DNA of 64,000 bases from Mactromeris polynyma (taxonomy: Eukaryota; Mollusca; Bivalvia; Venerida; Mactridae). The first letter of the stretch is position 1. Each line of letters opens with the position of its first letter. Position numbers and translations under genes: made by a program. Location of the stretch: the NCBI GenBank assembly GCA_032209605.1, contig JASFXZ010000035.1, positions 3,415,001-3,479,000 on the forward strand, given 5' to 3'. This document shows positions 26,701-41,700 of this stretch, in pieces. The notes under the pieces are model-generated. The model made no database searches, had not been told where the DNA came from, and saw only the letters and a program-made list of their open reading frames with translations.

Positions 26701-29700
26701 TACGTTTATTTTCACCTCTAGTTATGCTTTTTACAGGCTTGTATAACTTTGACCATCTTGTTTCCTCACTATTAAGGAGTATGTTCGTTTTTATGGAAAA
26801 CGAATAAGAAATGACGAAAACAGGCCTGTAAATGTACAGAAAAATGATGGTGCCAATTTGTTTCATGAGAAACAAAATCATTTCTACCCTCGTACTTAAC
26901 TCACCTTGGTTTCAAGAGTTTTCTTCATGTCCTCTTCTAAGTCCCGATTTAATTTGTCTCTCAATTTTTCAGTCGAATCACCAGCATCAGCAGTCTTCTT
27001 GCTAGGTGATCTTTTCAATCTTGCAATTTCCTCATCCTTCTCTCTCATGATTCTATCAATCTCTGCTTGCTTTTCTTTCCTTAATCGCTCAAGTTCTAAT
27101 TTCTTTCTCTTTTCAATGTTATCTATTTCTGCTTGTTTTATTCTACACACTTTATCTACTTCCTTTTGTGTATTAGTATCCATTCGGTCTATTTCCAACT
27201 TCAACCTAATCACTTCTCTTCTTAAACCTTCCACTTCACTCTGTCGATCTTTCTTTATATTTTTATCAATTTCTTTGCGTAAATGTTCCACCTCTTGTCT
27301 TTCTGTCTCTTCTTTTCGCCATTTATCAATTTCCGTGCCTTTGTCTGATTCAAGTTTCTCAATTTCTCTTTTTAGTTTATTCATTTCATCGAACTTCTGT
27401 TTAAGCACAGAATCAGAATCTGAGTTAGTTCCTGCTCTAAGAGAAGCAATTTCACTCTCCTTCTCCACAAACTGTTTCTTGACTAGATCTAATTCCATTT
27501 CAATATTTGTCTTAGACATTTCTAAATCATCAACTTTTTTCTTCAAAGTTTTAATGTCCTCTTTCAACTGCTCAACAATGTTGTCCTTCTCTTCCAAACT
27601 GGATAAAAGCTGTTCCAACTGCTTTGCTTTAGCGTACAATTCCTTCTGCAGTTCTTCAATAGCGTTACTCTTATTACTGCATTCTTTTTCAAGAGTAGTA
27701 ACTTTTATAAGAACCTCCTTTTTCTGAATTTCTTCTGAGTCTATCTTCTCATTAGATTCTTTTACGAAGCTGTTAGATTTATCATTCAATTCCCTTTTCA
27801 AAATTTCAAGTTCTTTTGACTTTTCATTAGAAAGTGTTTCCAAGGAAATGTATTTAGCATCTAAAGCTTCCATTTTACAGTTTTTATCACAGATTTCTTT
27901 TGCCTTTTCTTCACATTCTTTTTCCAACTCTTCAATTCTATCAACATTTTCTTTCATCTCAGCTTGAAAATCATCCATATTTGATTTATATTCTGCCTTT
28001 AACGTGTTCAATATCTGCATCTTTTCACTTAAAAGAATCTCTTTCTCCCTGAATATTTGTTCTTTTTCACTAATAAATAATTCTTTGTCAATAATGACAT
28101 TTTTTAGTTTTTCTATTTCATTAACCTTTTCTTTATCAAGTTTTTCTAAATCATTATTCTTTTCCATTTCAGACATATCTCTAAGTGTCTTTAACTCATT
28201 CTCAAACCTATTCCTTTCTGATTTCAAATTCACATAGTGCTCAGCTTGTAATCTTTCAACTCTCAACTTTTGTTCATCATCATGTTCGTGTTGAATAGTT
28301 TCTTTTAGTTTTTCTTTCTCTTCACTGAATTCTTTATACAAATTTTCCTTGAGTTTTGAGATTTCTTCCTCCTTATCAGAGAGCAGACTTTCTCTGACTT
28401 TCTCCATGGAGAGTTCAGCTTCTTTCATCATACTTCCTTTAACCTTAAAATGAAAAAAACAATACATTAATGATTACTAAATGAGTCACCATAATTTTAA
28501 CCATTAATGTAACATACTAGATGCATCCATAGGACATGGATACCTCCCCTCTGCTATGGGCTTTTCAGAATGCAAATACTCCGTTTGTAAAGGTCAAATA
28601 ATTTTGAAGTAATATTAAAAGGAGAAAACCAATTTTTAAGCACAAAAAGGGCCACAACTCCTAAAGAAATTGGCAGGTTGTAACTGAAATCAAACAGGAT
28701 CTGTATGTCATTATCCTTTGTTTACGTGCCCAATATTGGATCCATCCCTCATTGCAACAGTTATTGATTGGAAGAGAGAGAATAAGTTGCTACAGGGAAT
28801 GCCACATACATAAGACAGTACCTCCACACACAGACCTCCGGGAAAACAACAAACCAATTGTTTATGTTGACCAGCAAACTATATTTTATTTTGTCATTTA
28901 AGGTGATATAGATGAGAAAATGAAGTTGTAAATGACATTAACACACATTTACCTCGGCTAGAGCAACATCCATTTTGTTGTTCCATTCCGCATTCAGATT
29001 ATATTTCACGTTCTCTTTCTCCTCACACAGTTTAACATATTCTTCCTTCACTCTGTCGATCTCATCTTGTGCAATCTTCAACTCTTCTCTGTAACAAACA
29101 GAACTTGTCTCATTAAAGTCAAATTAACATCAGCCCTTTTTTATGGCAAATGGGGCTGAACACAATTTTTTAACAGATTTTCACTATTTTGATCTTTATT
29201 CAACCTCAATATCAAGACCACCTCAATAATAAGACCATTTTCAAGGATCCCAAGGGTGGTCTTACAATTGATGTTTTACTGTATGCCTCTATACACAAAC
29301 AATTTCCGCCAAAATAGATCTACTAAAGATCTTCAAAAATATCCTATACAAAGAGGGCATAGAGGTCGAATACCTGACTCTTGATTTGAAGGTCATAAGT
29401 TCGAAGCCCGTCGAGTTGTACCTCGAAATTTACAATCCCAGAAATTGGCGTTATTTGGCTATATATATTCCCAATGCCAAAAAGTATATATTTTTCCCAA
29501 TTTTAATGAAAATATTTCCAATTAATCTGAAGACAGTTTTGGTTCAATTTATTAATTTAGAATTATAGGCTTTTCTCTCACAGGCAGTTTATATAAATAG
29601 CAATTGTTGATCACTGCATCCTTTTTTTTATTCATAAAATGTTGCTGTAATTTCTATACAATTCCTAAATTTAATGCGCAAAATTCCCATTTTGAAGGGT

Positions 29701-32700
29701 ACGGTTCATCTTCCAAAAATAGCAAAGATAAACGCTGATGTAAGTGAATTTGCGGTTTTAAAGGCTTTAAGTATATAACAGACTTTAACCTTACCTTAAA
29801 CTACTACACTCTCTTTCATACTTGGCGAGAATCTCAGATCTTTCAGCATCGAAGAGGAGGGTTAATTCTTGGCGTAGTTTATTACGGGAAGTCTCAGCAA
29901 CTTGTTCACTCGCTCTGTGAGCCCTGAAACATCAAAAAGGAAATAAGACTTTCTTTGTGACTAATCAAACATCAAAAAGAATTAAAGTAATATTATGCTC
30001 ATTTTGTGTTCAATTTTTTAACTAAACAAACATGAAAAATATATTTCCTATAATTAAAACATCAATAAACATGCATTAACAAAGAATGAACTCATTATTA
30101 ATGTATTGATCCGTATTCAATTTCATAAATTTGAATTGAACAAATAATTTATACACCAATAAGTACAGACTACTATATGATATGTAAACAAAGGGAACTA
30201 ACAAACAGGGTTCCAACTCTTTTCCCAGAAAAAAATTCAAGGACTTTTTAAGGGTATTTTCAACACTAGTTATGAGATGAGGATTTATATTCTGAAGTGG
30301 ATACAAATGAAGTTCAGACAGATGTTGAACAGAAGGGATTTGAACACGATTTTAAATGGAAACAGAGTAAAACAACAGCAGAAATCCGCCTGATGCATAG
30401 AGTGCTTGCTTAAGGATCCTACGGTGTTCGTTTAAGCACACCTAGACACATTAACCTAACAAAAGACACATTAACCTAACAAATCGTAGTACCCTTGTAA
30501 TGCCGAGTGTAGGCAAGAGAGCCACCTCTACTATTGTCAACAATTATCAGGGTTTTCCCTAGGATTTTTCAATTACGGGTCCTTGGACCCTCGTGTTTGA
30601 CAAATTGGAGGTCCTTAGTAAATTTGTAGGATCCCAATGGCCATATATGCAGTTTATTTCAGGGGTCCTTGAGCATTATTTTAAATGGAAACTATTGTTT
30701 GTACTACAGGCAATGACAGGAAAACCCTTATCTATAGCAATTTGTTGTACATATCTATCGTACAAGACAAATGTGATAAGTTGAATCACCTTTCAACAGC
30801 CTCTCGTTTATCTTCATCGTACTCTTTAACCATGTCCGAAATCTGTTTGCTTAATTCCCTGTTCAATTCTGTCAGTCTTTCTTCGCTCCTAGATACCTCA
30901 TCTAATCTCTGTTGCAATTCCTGGAGAAAATCAAAATAAATGTTGAACGATTAGTAATAATGAAAGAGAGAATAAGTAATAGAACTACAAAACATCCTGA
31001 TTAGTAACAACTCAACCGAATTTCCTGCTGTGTCATGGAAATCTGGTCATCGCTTGGTGACCTCCGCACCGCCAGAACTTTCTCATCAAATTTGCATTAA
31101 TCAAATAATGATGCCGGTGGGTTAAAAAAGTGTTAATCCGTGGATTGGCAGAAAATTTGCATCCCTCCAGAATTCTTCCATGATCTACACAATGCAATTC
31201 ACTCTAACACAAGTTCATCAAATTTATAATTCATTTATCATTAGGGCCTATTCCAGAAAAATCTGTGGAGAAAGGGGGGGGGTGTTAGCAACAACAACCC
31301 ATTAAAATGACCTTGGTGATGGTCAAAATCAGTTGGTGGGGGATCAACAATCAAAAACCAAATTTCCTGGAATAGACCATATTACAAATAATATTTATTA
31401 TTTATCCAATTTACCTCGATGTCCTCCAAAAGCACTTGCTTCTCCCGCTTCAGATTTTCGACATCTTTTCTCAGTCTGTTCTCGACAGCGTTACTTTTCT
31501 CTCCGGGACTCATACACGACTCCAAGTCAACAATACGTTTCTGTAAAACAAATATTGGTTATACACGAGTAAAGCACAACTGCTGGCTATATACTTCTAT
31601 TCAGTGAAAACTAAAACATTAGTCCATAACTAGCCTTTGTATCTCAGAAAGTCACAAAAACAGTCAAAACTTTGTACTATCAACCATGAACTTCAACAAG
31701 CCCCATGTTTCAGGTCACTGGGTTATCACAAAGACAGACATTCAGCGATACCTTCAGATATCACTCAAGCATTTCCATACCTTTTGTTCCTGAGTAAGAA
31801 GATCGGCCCTTTCACATCGTTGTCGATACTCTAGCATGCCTTTCTTTACTTTCCGCATTTCTTCTTTTAATTCGGTCACTTCCGTCCGCTTCTGTTTGTT
31901 GCTAACGAGACATCTTTCCAACTCCGCCTTTAAGCTTGTAACCACTTCGTTGGACATAACACTACTAAAACAGATACAGTTGACACTCGTTCATTCAAAT
32001 TCATCGAGTACGAAATTTTATTTCGAATAATACATGTACATGGTTTTGAATACCACATTTCAATTTGACGTGCATAAGAAGATACATCAGGACATTCGGA
32101 TAGAAGGTTGTCAAATAAACTGTCGAGTTTTATGCTGTTTTTCAATAAATTTTGAGTCATATATGGAACCAGTATTCCTGAAATTAATTATCAACCAGTA
32201 CCAACTTGCCCTTCTGCAAGCGACTTACAACTTCTCCACATGTTGAGAACATGACCACAGCCGATGTCACGGAAGAAACTAACCTTCCCACTTAACTTAC
32301 AGATAAAATAATTGTTCTGATATTGTTGAGAAACCAGTCAATTATCTTTAAGGCAATTAAAATTGTTCCGATCATTTTCTGACAGTGAAAGTAAATACCG
32401 TCTAAGAATGGTTTTGTTTATCGATCACATTTGAAGTTCAATTTTACAACACTAGTTTAAATCATTTTCGAGGACTGGCATTATATATCAAGACTTTTCA
32501 AGGTCTGTGGGAACCAGGATGGTCGTTTAAATCTGATTCCACGTTCCACATTTACATAATGTATAATACACTTACTGATTTCTGACAACAGTTGGGGTAC
32601 CCTGAGGTGTATCGAAATCCAGGGTTTTCTTTATTCCCAAGTCCGCCATGGAATCGTTCTGGTCAACAAAATTACTATTTGATGATTGTGCCGTTACCGT

Positions 32701-35700
32701 GGAAATGCCAAGATTTGAGGCAGATTCTAACATTTGAACCTGTTCTTTTAAATCTTGAATTTCTTCCTGGAATAGAAAATAACATAAGATCTCAACAGCA
32801 CAAGACAAATACTCTAAAACGTGTCATTCCTTGCCCAAGAAGGTCTCAACCTTAACTTGGGTCTGTGACACAAGTTATCAGCACGTGCAACATGTGGTAA
32901 GTTTCAATGGATTCAAACAAACCAAAGTAACAAACAAACCATCTAACAGAGGCTTTGATAGTTTCTTTAAGATTTAACAGCGTTTTTCAACATTACATCA
33001 GTTATAAATGCCTGTCAGTTGACAACGTTACCACATGAAGCAGTGTTCAGAGGTGGAAGACAAATGACTTTGGAAGCATTATCTTCAGTCAAATTGTCAC
33101 GGAAGAACATACGCCCACGGATTGAACCCACAACCTCAAGCTTAGCAGTCAAGTGCTCTACCGACAGAGCTAACCAGCCAGGCACACAGATGGTCAGAGT
33201 AATGGGGATACAAAAATGCTCACAAAGGTCAGCTAAACAAGGGAAGCAAAACCAGGTATGAACGTGAAACCTATCTGTATAAACAGGGGTTCAACTTAGT
33301 GCTAATTCTCAAGGGACATTTTGATAATTGACCGGATTGTTACCATTTTATAGCCAAAATATCTATAATTTAGAGAAAAAATGTGCCCTTTTTTTATTCC
33401 TGGGGCCAAAGGGGCAAATTTAGGGTCAAATTGAACCCCTGATATAAATAAAGAAGCAGAAAGTCTTGTTACATTTCACTCCTTACAAATCTTAAGTTAG
33501 AACCGAAAAATCAATTAAACAATAACGGACAGCATACCTGGAAGCTTGAACACATTTCATCAGAAATAGATTTTGAGGCTAATGCTTGTTGTAAGTGTAT
33601 CTTCATTTGACTCATTTCCTGAGAGGAAGCTGTAAATGTAAATATATTACGTTACCATGGTGATATCAACCAAATTTAAACATCACAGCAACAAGAAGCA
33701 GTTTATTTGAATATTTACGCAAAATTCATTTTGAATTTCACATTTTTATACATAGTTGAATAGCTAGATTACTTTTCCTGTATACATCACTAGATATGTA
33801 AACAATTAACTGGGTAACCATTCGAAGATGCGATTATTGGTTCATTAACTGCTTAATTGTTTTTAAAAAAAACATACACCGCAAAATACGAAACACGTAA
33901 CAAATGTTGTGGTTCTGTTGACCTGTTAACTGTTCGACAGAATAGCCAGTTAACCGGTTCGCAAAAATAACCAAATAACTCTTGTGTTATATAACTGAGC
34001 TCGGTGACCAGTCTCAAGACTCTTGCAACCGATAGGTTGTTTTTGACCGCAGACGAAAAATTGACCAATGGCAAGGCTGCAGTCAGAGACTGGTTTCCTG
34101 ATCTCCAGACTCGCTTCTTTTTATAGCAGTAAGTTTTTCATGTGAATGAAATAGACTATTTCATGTAATTCAATAGTAGATCAAATATATATTCATAGAA
34201 TTTGATCAAAGTAAAACATCTTACAAGCTTCCAGAAGGTTTCTGCATCTTTTCTGACTTTCCTCCAGACTCTGCGTTAATCTATTAATAGTTTCGGCGCG
34301 AGATATCTGTGAAGATTCACTGTTCTTTAAACTGTCGCCAAGCTTCATTTTCAGTGTGGTGATTTCCTCAGTCTGAAAAAATAGTGACAAAAAAGGTGTA
34401 AACATTTGACTTGATCATGTTAATTTACCGGGTGTTAAAAAACTTTGTCCACTAAGTTTGAATTTTAATATTGTTCTAAACACTCTTTCCATCTATGTTG
34501 CTATGGACCAATAGTTCAATTCTGCGTGAGAGTTCTAAATAAAACATATTCATGGAAAAATCAAAATCTTTCATTGTGCCCAATAAAACCAAAGTACATA
34601 GCATCATTCTCACTTTATCTAAATTCAAACTTTGCAAACAAATTTTTTTAACACCATGTATACCTCTGCTCTCTTCCAATGGCAGATAGCGATTTTATAA
34701 ATGATAAAAAGCATTTGATTGGTGCGTAGTAATGTGTTACAGATTAAATGAAAAAATTACCAAAAGAATTTTAACAGCCCTCTGCTAATATAGAGTTTCA
34801 TTCCCAATGTTAAAAAAAATATAAAAAAAATAAAATAAATAATTCAATAAACGAACCTTTTCTTGTATCGTTGTTATTAATTTCCCAGTGTTTTCTTGTA
34901 AATGTTTGATTTCGGTTTCATACTTCTTCTGTAGACTGTCGACGACCACTTCATGGTCGTGTTTGGCACGTGTCAGAGTATCAGAAGATCCTAACTCCTC
35001 TAGATGTTGGTGAAGAGTCTCAATCGTGGACTCCGCTGTCTGCAGTTTGTTGATCAGCTGAAAACATACCCAAGTTTGAACTTGTAACCATGACAACAGT
35101 CTTCAGTGTTTATTTTGGCTTTTCTGGGATTATGACCCATACCCTTCAAATTGGGAATTTTTGTGCGTTAAACTTGGGAAATTGGGAAAAGGACGAGCAA
35201 TTACAGCAAAATGTTAGGATTAAAAATGAAGGATGCAGTGTAGTTTATTTTGCTCTCTTATTGTACGAAGGAAAAAAAACTTTTGCTTGGCATAACCTTA
35301 CCCAACAAATTTAAGAAATAATGCTTGTTTGTAGGTCATTTACTTTTCTTTAAATGCTTTTCAATGGTCATAATAAGGTTAACTATTAATACGCTGCTAA
35401 AAACAAATTTTAACTCGGACCCCTCGAAAAAATATTTTGAGTAGGGGCCATTTTCATGGGTAGGTAGCCTAGGGTTATGCCAAACATTTTTTTTTAAATT
35501 TTGGCCCGAGTTGATAAAGATGTTTTTTATCAATTATTCAATGCAATCCTCAGGTGGGTTGACCATGCCTTCAAACACTACTGCATCATTAACATACCTC
35601 TTCTTTAGCTTTCTTCAACCCTTCAACTTGAGATTCGCAAGCATGTACTCTTCCGACTAGTTGAGCATTATCATTCTTAGCTTCCAGTAACAATGACTGT

Positions 35701-38700
35701 ACACTATCAAGGCTTTTGGAAGACCCCTCTTTTTCACCTGAAAGTATATTTGATAATTGTGTAAACAGATGGATTTTGGACGACCTCTATTGTCTCCTGT
35801 CAAGTAAATATGACAATTTTGTCAACAGATTTCATATGATTGTTTTTTTACAGACAACAGCAATTAGTGATAACCATTAACCAGTAAGTGTACAATGGTT
35901 TCAGCAGGCCTTCTTCTGTCCACTTTGGGAAAAAGACCCTAGATAAATGGGGAAAATTTGCGTCGTTAAATTTGCCAATTTGAGAAAACTTCCTTCACTT
36001 CAACTCCAATTTTGGGAATTTTCGTAGTTAAAAGAACAGGCTTTCCATATCAAAATTTTATATAAACAAGCATTGTAATCTACTTTTTCTTATATCAACT
36101 ACCAAACGACGAACAAAATGTCCACAAATATTTATGATACAAATGACAATAATGGCCAGAGTTATTCAAAGAGCTTCAAAATATACCAGGTTGCTCTAGT
36201 AGACAATTTTTCGTAGGTGCTTCTGATTGGGAATTTTTCTATAATCAACCTTTAATACTGGTATAAATAATATACCCAGCCCCTATTGAGTAAATCAGGC
36301 TAACTTTATCACAATTTCTATTGTCTAAATAAGATTAACATTGAAGCAATACGACAGATTTGTTAACATTGAAGATCCTAATCTACTATCATCAATATCG
36401 AACAACAGATTAGAAATTCGATATTTTAGCCAATCTCCTGCTATACAGTAGGTCACCTTGAATTTGTGAGAACCTTATTTCGCGATATCAGGCTTATCTC
36501 AATTCTCCAATAATTTCACGAACTTTGTATTTCCCGACAAAAAAAATAGTACAAATTTTCAAATATAGCTCGTATTTTGATGCCTTATTGACCTTAGTAT
36601 TAATAAGAAATTTGAATATGCCTCAAATTAGTTCACAAACTTTTAACTAATTTACAAGACAACTACGAATACATAACACGCTACAATGGTTTACCATAAC
36701 ACAATACAAACAATTTTTTTTTTTTAATTATGACATGATGTTACAAACTTTTGCTTTTCGACAAGTACCGAAGAACACATACTCAGATCACTTGTTAGAT
36801 CAAGTCTATAATTTATGACCTCTCATTTAATACACTTGTATACTCCTATGTAGAATTATAAATTTAAATTTCAAATAATAATATAACATTCCCACCCTTT
36901 GACTACCGGTATATAAGGCATTCATTATATTCTCGTATTTTGAGAATATATTAACCAGTATTGCAATAAAAAGATCATTTAAATGCATAATTTTACCATT
37001 TCGTCAAAATTTCAATATAAAATTAATGTAACATTCCCACCCTTTGACTATATAAGGCATTCAAAATTCTCTAAATTTGAGAACATATACCAGCATTATT
37101 CCCACAATACAGTGAATAATGAACGAAAGATAAACCACACTTGTAAAAGTTGTATACATGACCATTTCATTGATTTATTCATCACATCTACTCAATGAAA
37201 CATTCAGTGAAATTTGACTCTTCCATTTCTTTGATCAATAATTTTACAGCATTTTTAAAGTAGGCGTTGAACATAATGCATAACGCAGTACAGCGTATAT
37301 ATGAGAAATGAAACATATATACAGTAAAACCTCCCTAATAAGTCCACCTCAATAAAAAGACCACCTCAATAATAAGACCACCTCAAAATTATGAACACAA
37401 TTTTCAAGTCCATTTTCACTGTTTTGCTCTTCATTCAACCTCAATATTAAAGACCACCTCCACCAAAAAGACCAGTTCTCAAAGATCCCAAGGATGGTCT
37501 TATTATTGAGGTTTTACTGTATACAAGAAATGTGGCAATACAACAAAACTATGGACATTCTTCACAAACACTGGACACTCAAGACTAAGACTTTAAATTT
37601 GCATAATTTATATTTGGGCCTAAAAAAAGATATATGAGTTTCGGGTAACCCGACCCTACCTGTCGAAAAAAACCCACCCTAGATTTTTTTACGACCCTGG
37701 AGAATATTTTTTTCGATTTTTAATTGTTTTTGAAAAAAAAAAAGTATTTTGTTTTCATCAAAACTAAATGAATGAAATTCTGTGTGAATAATTGTTGCTA
37801 CCCTCATAACCCTTTCACCAAGTTTTATTAAAATCTTTATTGTTATCACACCATAGGAGCAAAAAGAACTCAACTAATCATTTAAGACTTTTCTAAGAGG
37901 GGACTTTAATGGTAGATTTATTATGCCAAGTAATGATTTTTAATGTTAATGCCTTTATACGGACGTACTCTGAAATGTTGCGTTGTAACTTTTCTTACAT
38001 GTTTACTGGAAATGCAAAACACGAGTCAGACATACTAAGGTATTAAGGTATGCTATCGCAAAATCGGCGTGTACGTCAGGATAGAAAATACTTGTATCGG
38101 ACACTTGTATTTGTGGTTTAAGTAAAATGTAGGAAAAGTGACAATACAGTGTTGTAGGGTACATCTGTATGAATGCACAAAACCAACGATTTTCTCATAT
38201 TTATGGCTAAAGATATTTTGTCCAACGAGTAAGTCTATGTAGCTTTATAACAGGATTTTAAAAATGGCGGAATGAGTGCCCCACCCCTAATTCTTGAACC
38301 CCGATCCTTCACAGTAGATTATCCCATTACATTCTTCAGGGATTAAAAACTGTTAATCCTAACAAAAGGATTACAAGTCAACATGTCCTTACAGTAACAA
38401 CTTAAGGTCAATATGAACTATATATCTGACTTAAACAAACATTTGCATAAAATAAGCTTAATAAATGAAACTTGATTAAACAGAATTAGCCACGCTTGGT
38501 GTAAATCTTTCGTATTATTAAACAACATCGGACTGGTACTCATTAATCCTCGCTGTTATGTTCGGGCACAATCGCCGATACTGTCAAGTCAGCTTGTGAT
38601 ATTTATTTTATATATGAAGAAAGCCGCGTTTTTCCCTTGGCCAATGATAACCTAGATATTTGCATAAATAACCATGAATGTTAATCCACTCTTATCGTCG

Positions 38701-41700
38701 TTACTGGGATAGAAAGCTGGGAGTAGTAAATAAAATACAGTAAAACCTGAATAATAAGACCACCATTGGGAACCTTGAAAACTGGTCTTAAAATTGAGGT
38801 GGTTTTAATGTTGAGGTTGAATAAAGAGCAAAACAGTGAAAATGGACTGAATGGAAAGTTCATATATGGCCCTAAATGTGCACCTCTGCGCAAGTGGGTC
38901 CATTAGTAACCCACTCATTCCTTTGGTTACTGAAGGTTACTTGTTCTATCTCTTTGGTTACTTCTCACATTTTTGGAGAATTTGGAGAATTTCTTCAACA
39001 TTACCCTATAGTATAATGCTTAAAAATATGAAAAATCAACCCTTGCATTTCCAGTTACCAGGTTACTGCTCTATGTCTTTGGTTACTTTGAAGTTACTTT
39101 TGGTTACTAAGTCAATTTAATGGTAACTTTCTCATTCTATCAAAATAGGATATCTAGGAAAGTTGGGTTCTTGATACTGAGGTGGTGTACTTATTGAAGT
39201 GGTCTTTAGGTAAGGTTTAACAGTATACTACATGTATACCATTTGTAGACTTCAAAGACCTACTGACCAGCTCATATAAACAGTAATGAACTGATAATAT
39301 TATACACTTTGTGGGGGGATAAGAACTTTTACGGGACCGTGAGATCAGTAATCAGGTAATTGAATTTTATTTGAAGACTGGAAATGGTTAGCAAATATAT
39401 CCCACACTTAGATAGTTGAATGAAGAGACTGACTAGCATTGTTTGACATGTGAAGAAGACAAACAAGTAGACAGCCATTTCTCCTTTTTATACTACCATA
39501 TTTACTGAAATAAATGCACCAGAAATCATGCCAGTATACATACAAATTTGACACCATTAAAAATGCAACCAAAATTGTGCATATATATGCATATATAGAT
39601 AAAATGACATAACACAGGCAAAAAGATTATTTTTTCTCAAAATTTCACAAAATTACTCCAAAAAAATAATTGGTGTAGAGTTTAAATAAAGGTTTGAACA
39701 AGAATGAACACATAGGTAACTATTACACGCATTTAACAGTTGGTACCAGTTACGTTTTTAATGGCGTCAAGTATAAGGTATGACATGGGCGGTCATGAAT
39801 TACTAAAGCCTTTGGCGAGTTTTAATCATTTTTTGAAAAATTAAGTGTAATAAATTCAAAACAGGAATTATAATTCATTAATACCTCTAGCAACTGATAG
39901 CTGATGTTTCAAAATTCTCATTTCTCGTCCAGATTCACTTTTGACCACTTCAATTTCATTTGTCAGCTCTTCTATTTTCCTTGCACGTGCTTTATACAGA
40001 ATCTGCAGCTGTGCCAACTGTTGGTTCTCCCCACTACCACCTAAAATATGAGTGTATACAAGTTTTTGAAAAGAGGGTCAGCTTCAAAAAAAAGGAGACA
40101 ATTTTCAGTGCAGCCGTACTAACATGGCATTGCTATTTGCATATATCAGTGTTGTGTAACCCATCAAATCTTAGGTTAACCACTAAACCAACTTCTCTTC
40201 AACCAAACAACGTTTGTAACCGTGAATATATACTTTCTGTCATTAGGAATATAGCCGAATAACGGCTGTAAAACAGTTGAAAATAAAACCTGCTTGAAAA
40301 AATCCTATAATCTATTATTGTTTTTAAAATCCCAAATAGGCATTGTTGCAAAGAAAGCGGAATTCGACTTGTCTTTCATCTAAACATAATCAAAACACAT
40401 ACCTTGATCCATAAACTCCTTCTCAATATTTTCAGCGTGTTCTTCTTTGTCCTTATGGGGGACTTCATCTCTTTTTCTTTCCTGTTCCTTCTCATACCTA
40501 ACTTTAAAACTGTCACTTTTCTCATTCTTAGAACCACTTTCTTTGTCACGAACTTTCATATTTGGTTGAGTTCTTTGTTTGTCCTTAGCTTCCTTAGAGA
40601 CATTTTGGAACCTATAAGTCACTTGAGGTAGTTTTCTGCCATTTCCTGAACCAGTCTGCCCGTTGACCACACCCGTATTTTGACTGGTTCTAACATGATC
40701 ACCATGGTCACCACTTTGAGCATGAAAACCATCTTGTGCAACTCTTTCGGGAATATATTCATGACCATAATTGTTATTATTCACATTCCCACTTTCAGGT
40801 CCATGATGTCTCATTTCATCACCTTGGTAACCATGACCTAAGTGACCTGCACCATAACCATGGTGAAAGTACTGCATTTCTTCCAATTGTTTCATTTCTT
40901 CCAATTGTTTCACAACATTACCGCCTTCTGTCTCTTCCCTTTCACCGATGGTATGGTAAGGTCTGTCCTGGTAAATGTTTCGAAAATGATGATGTGCATC
41001 TGGGTAATGACCTTCGTAACCATGGGAATGTACCTGAGGATCATGATGATGATGATAGTAATGACCTTGACCTTGATCATATGGTTGTTCTGCAGCATTA
41101 TAATGTTGTTGATGAGCTTGTAAATGCTCCAGGTTGCCATGGTGACCATAGAAATGCTCCTGTCCCTGGTAAGCCTCCTTGAACTGTGAGAAATCTTCAA
41201 TACTTTTCTCTAACACGTTGTTCTGGTGGTGATTTTGTTGACCTTCGATATGACCTTGACCTGCACTATGTTGACCTTGCATTGAATTCATTGGATAAAC
41301 ATTTCCATGGAAATCTGCTTTCTGTTGTTCGTCAGCGGTGCTGTGATAATCACTGTCCAACAGATCGTGACTTCCTCGAACACTTACGCTGTCTCGCGAC
41401 CGCGAATCAATACTTGAACCATTTTGATTGGATGGGAAATTCGGCAAACTTTCAACACTTGCACGTAATAGATCAAGCTGGCCTCTAGGGAGTTCCTGGG
41501 TTCTTGACAAAGGTTCAAACGGCCCGAACCGTGACTGAGGTATCTGTCTAGGGTTAAGCTGTCGACTTTGCGGACCGGCATTGTTGATAAATTTGGTCCA
41601 ATTTGTATTTGGCTTTGGTTCTGGGCTTTCAGAGATTCTGAAAATGGAAAGAAAAATAATTCTTATTATGCACACAGATACTACAGAAATCTGAAGTCAA

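Larger units (their letters stand above)
21948..26904. other. 5-kb CEP152 intron 15
   Basis: AT-rich. It contains a TIR-like element around 24390-24810 (CACTG-rich ends, GTGTGACTGGACC at right), a dispersed 340-bp repeat copy at 25196-25530 and a pogo-like copy at 26383-26560. ORFs at 24105-24317 and 25553-25795 show no family resemblance. No exon fits CEP152 phase here. Confidence 0.55.
35738..39884. other. 4.1-kb CEP152 intron 4
   Basis: Repeat-dense: a local duplication (36886-37110), a pogo-like copy (37322-37520), a GGCCTAAAAAAA-type element (37613-37745) and a pogo-like copy carrying a nested insertion (38738-39223). No exon in phase was found. Confidence 0.6.

Noticed and set aside
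26906..27727. 273-codon plus-strand ORF rich in Ser, Phe and Leu
   Set aside because: It is antisense to CEP152 exon 15; long open frames opposite Glu/Lys-rich coiled coil are expected from codon composition. No domain is visible.
26905..28443. Exon 15 as an independent single-exon coiled-coil gene
   Set aside because: Both edges have splice signals and phase 0 compatible with exons 14 and 16, and its own ATG-to-stop unit is not defined.
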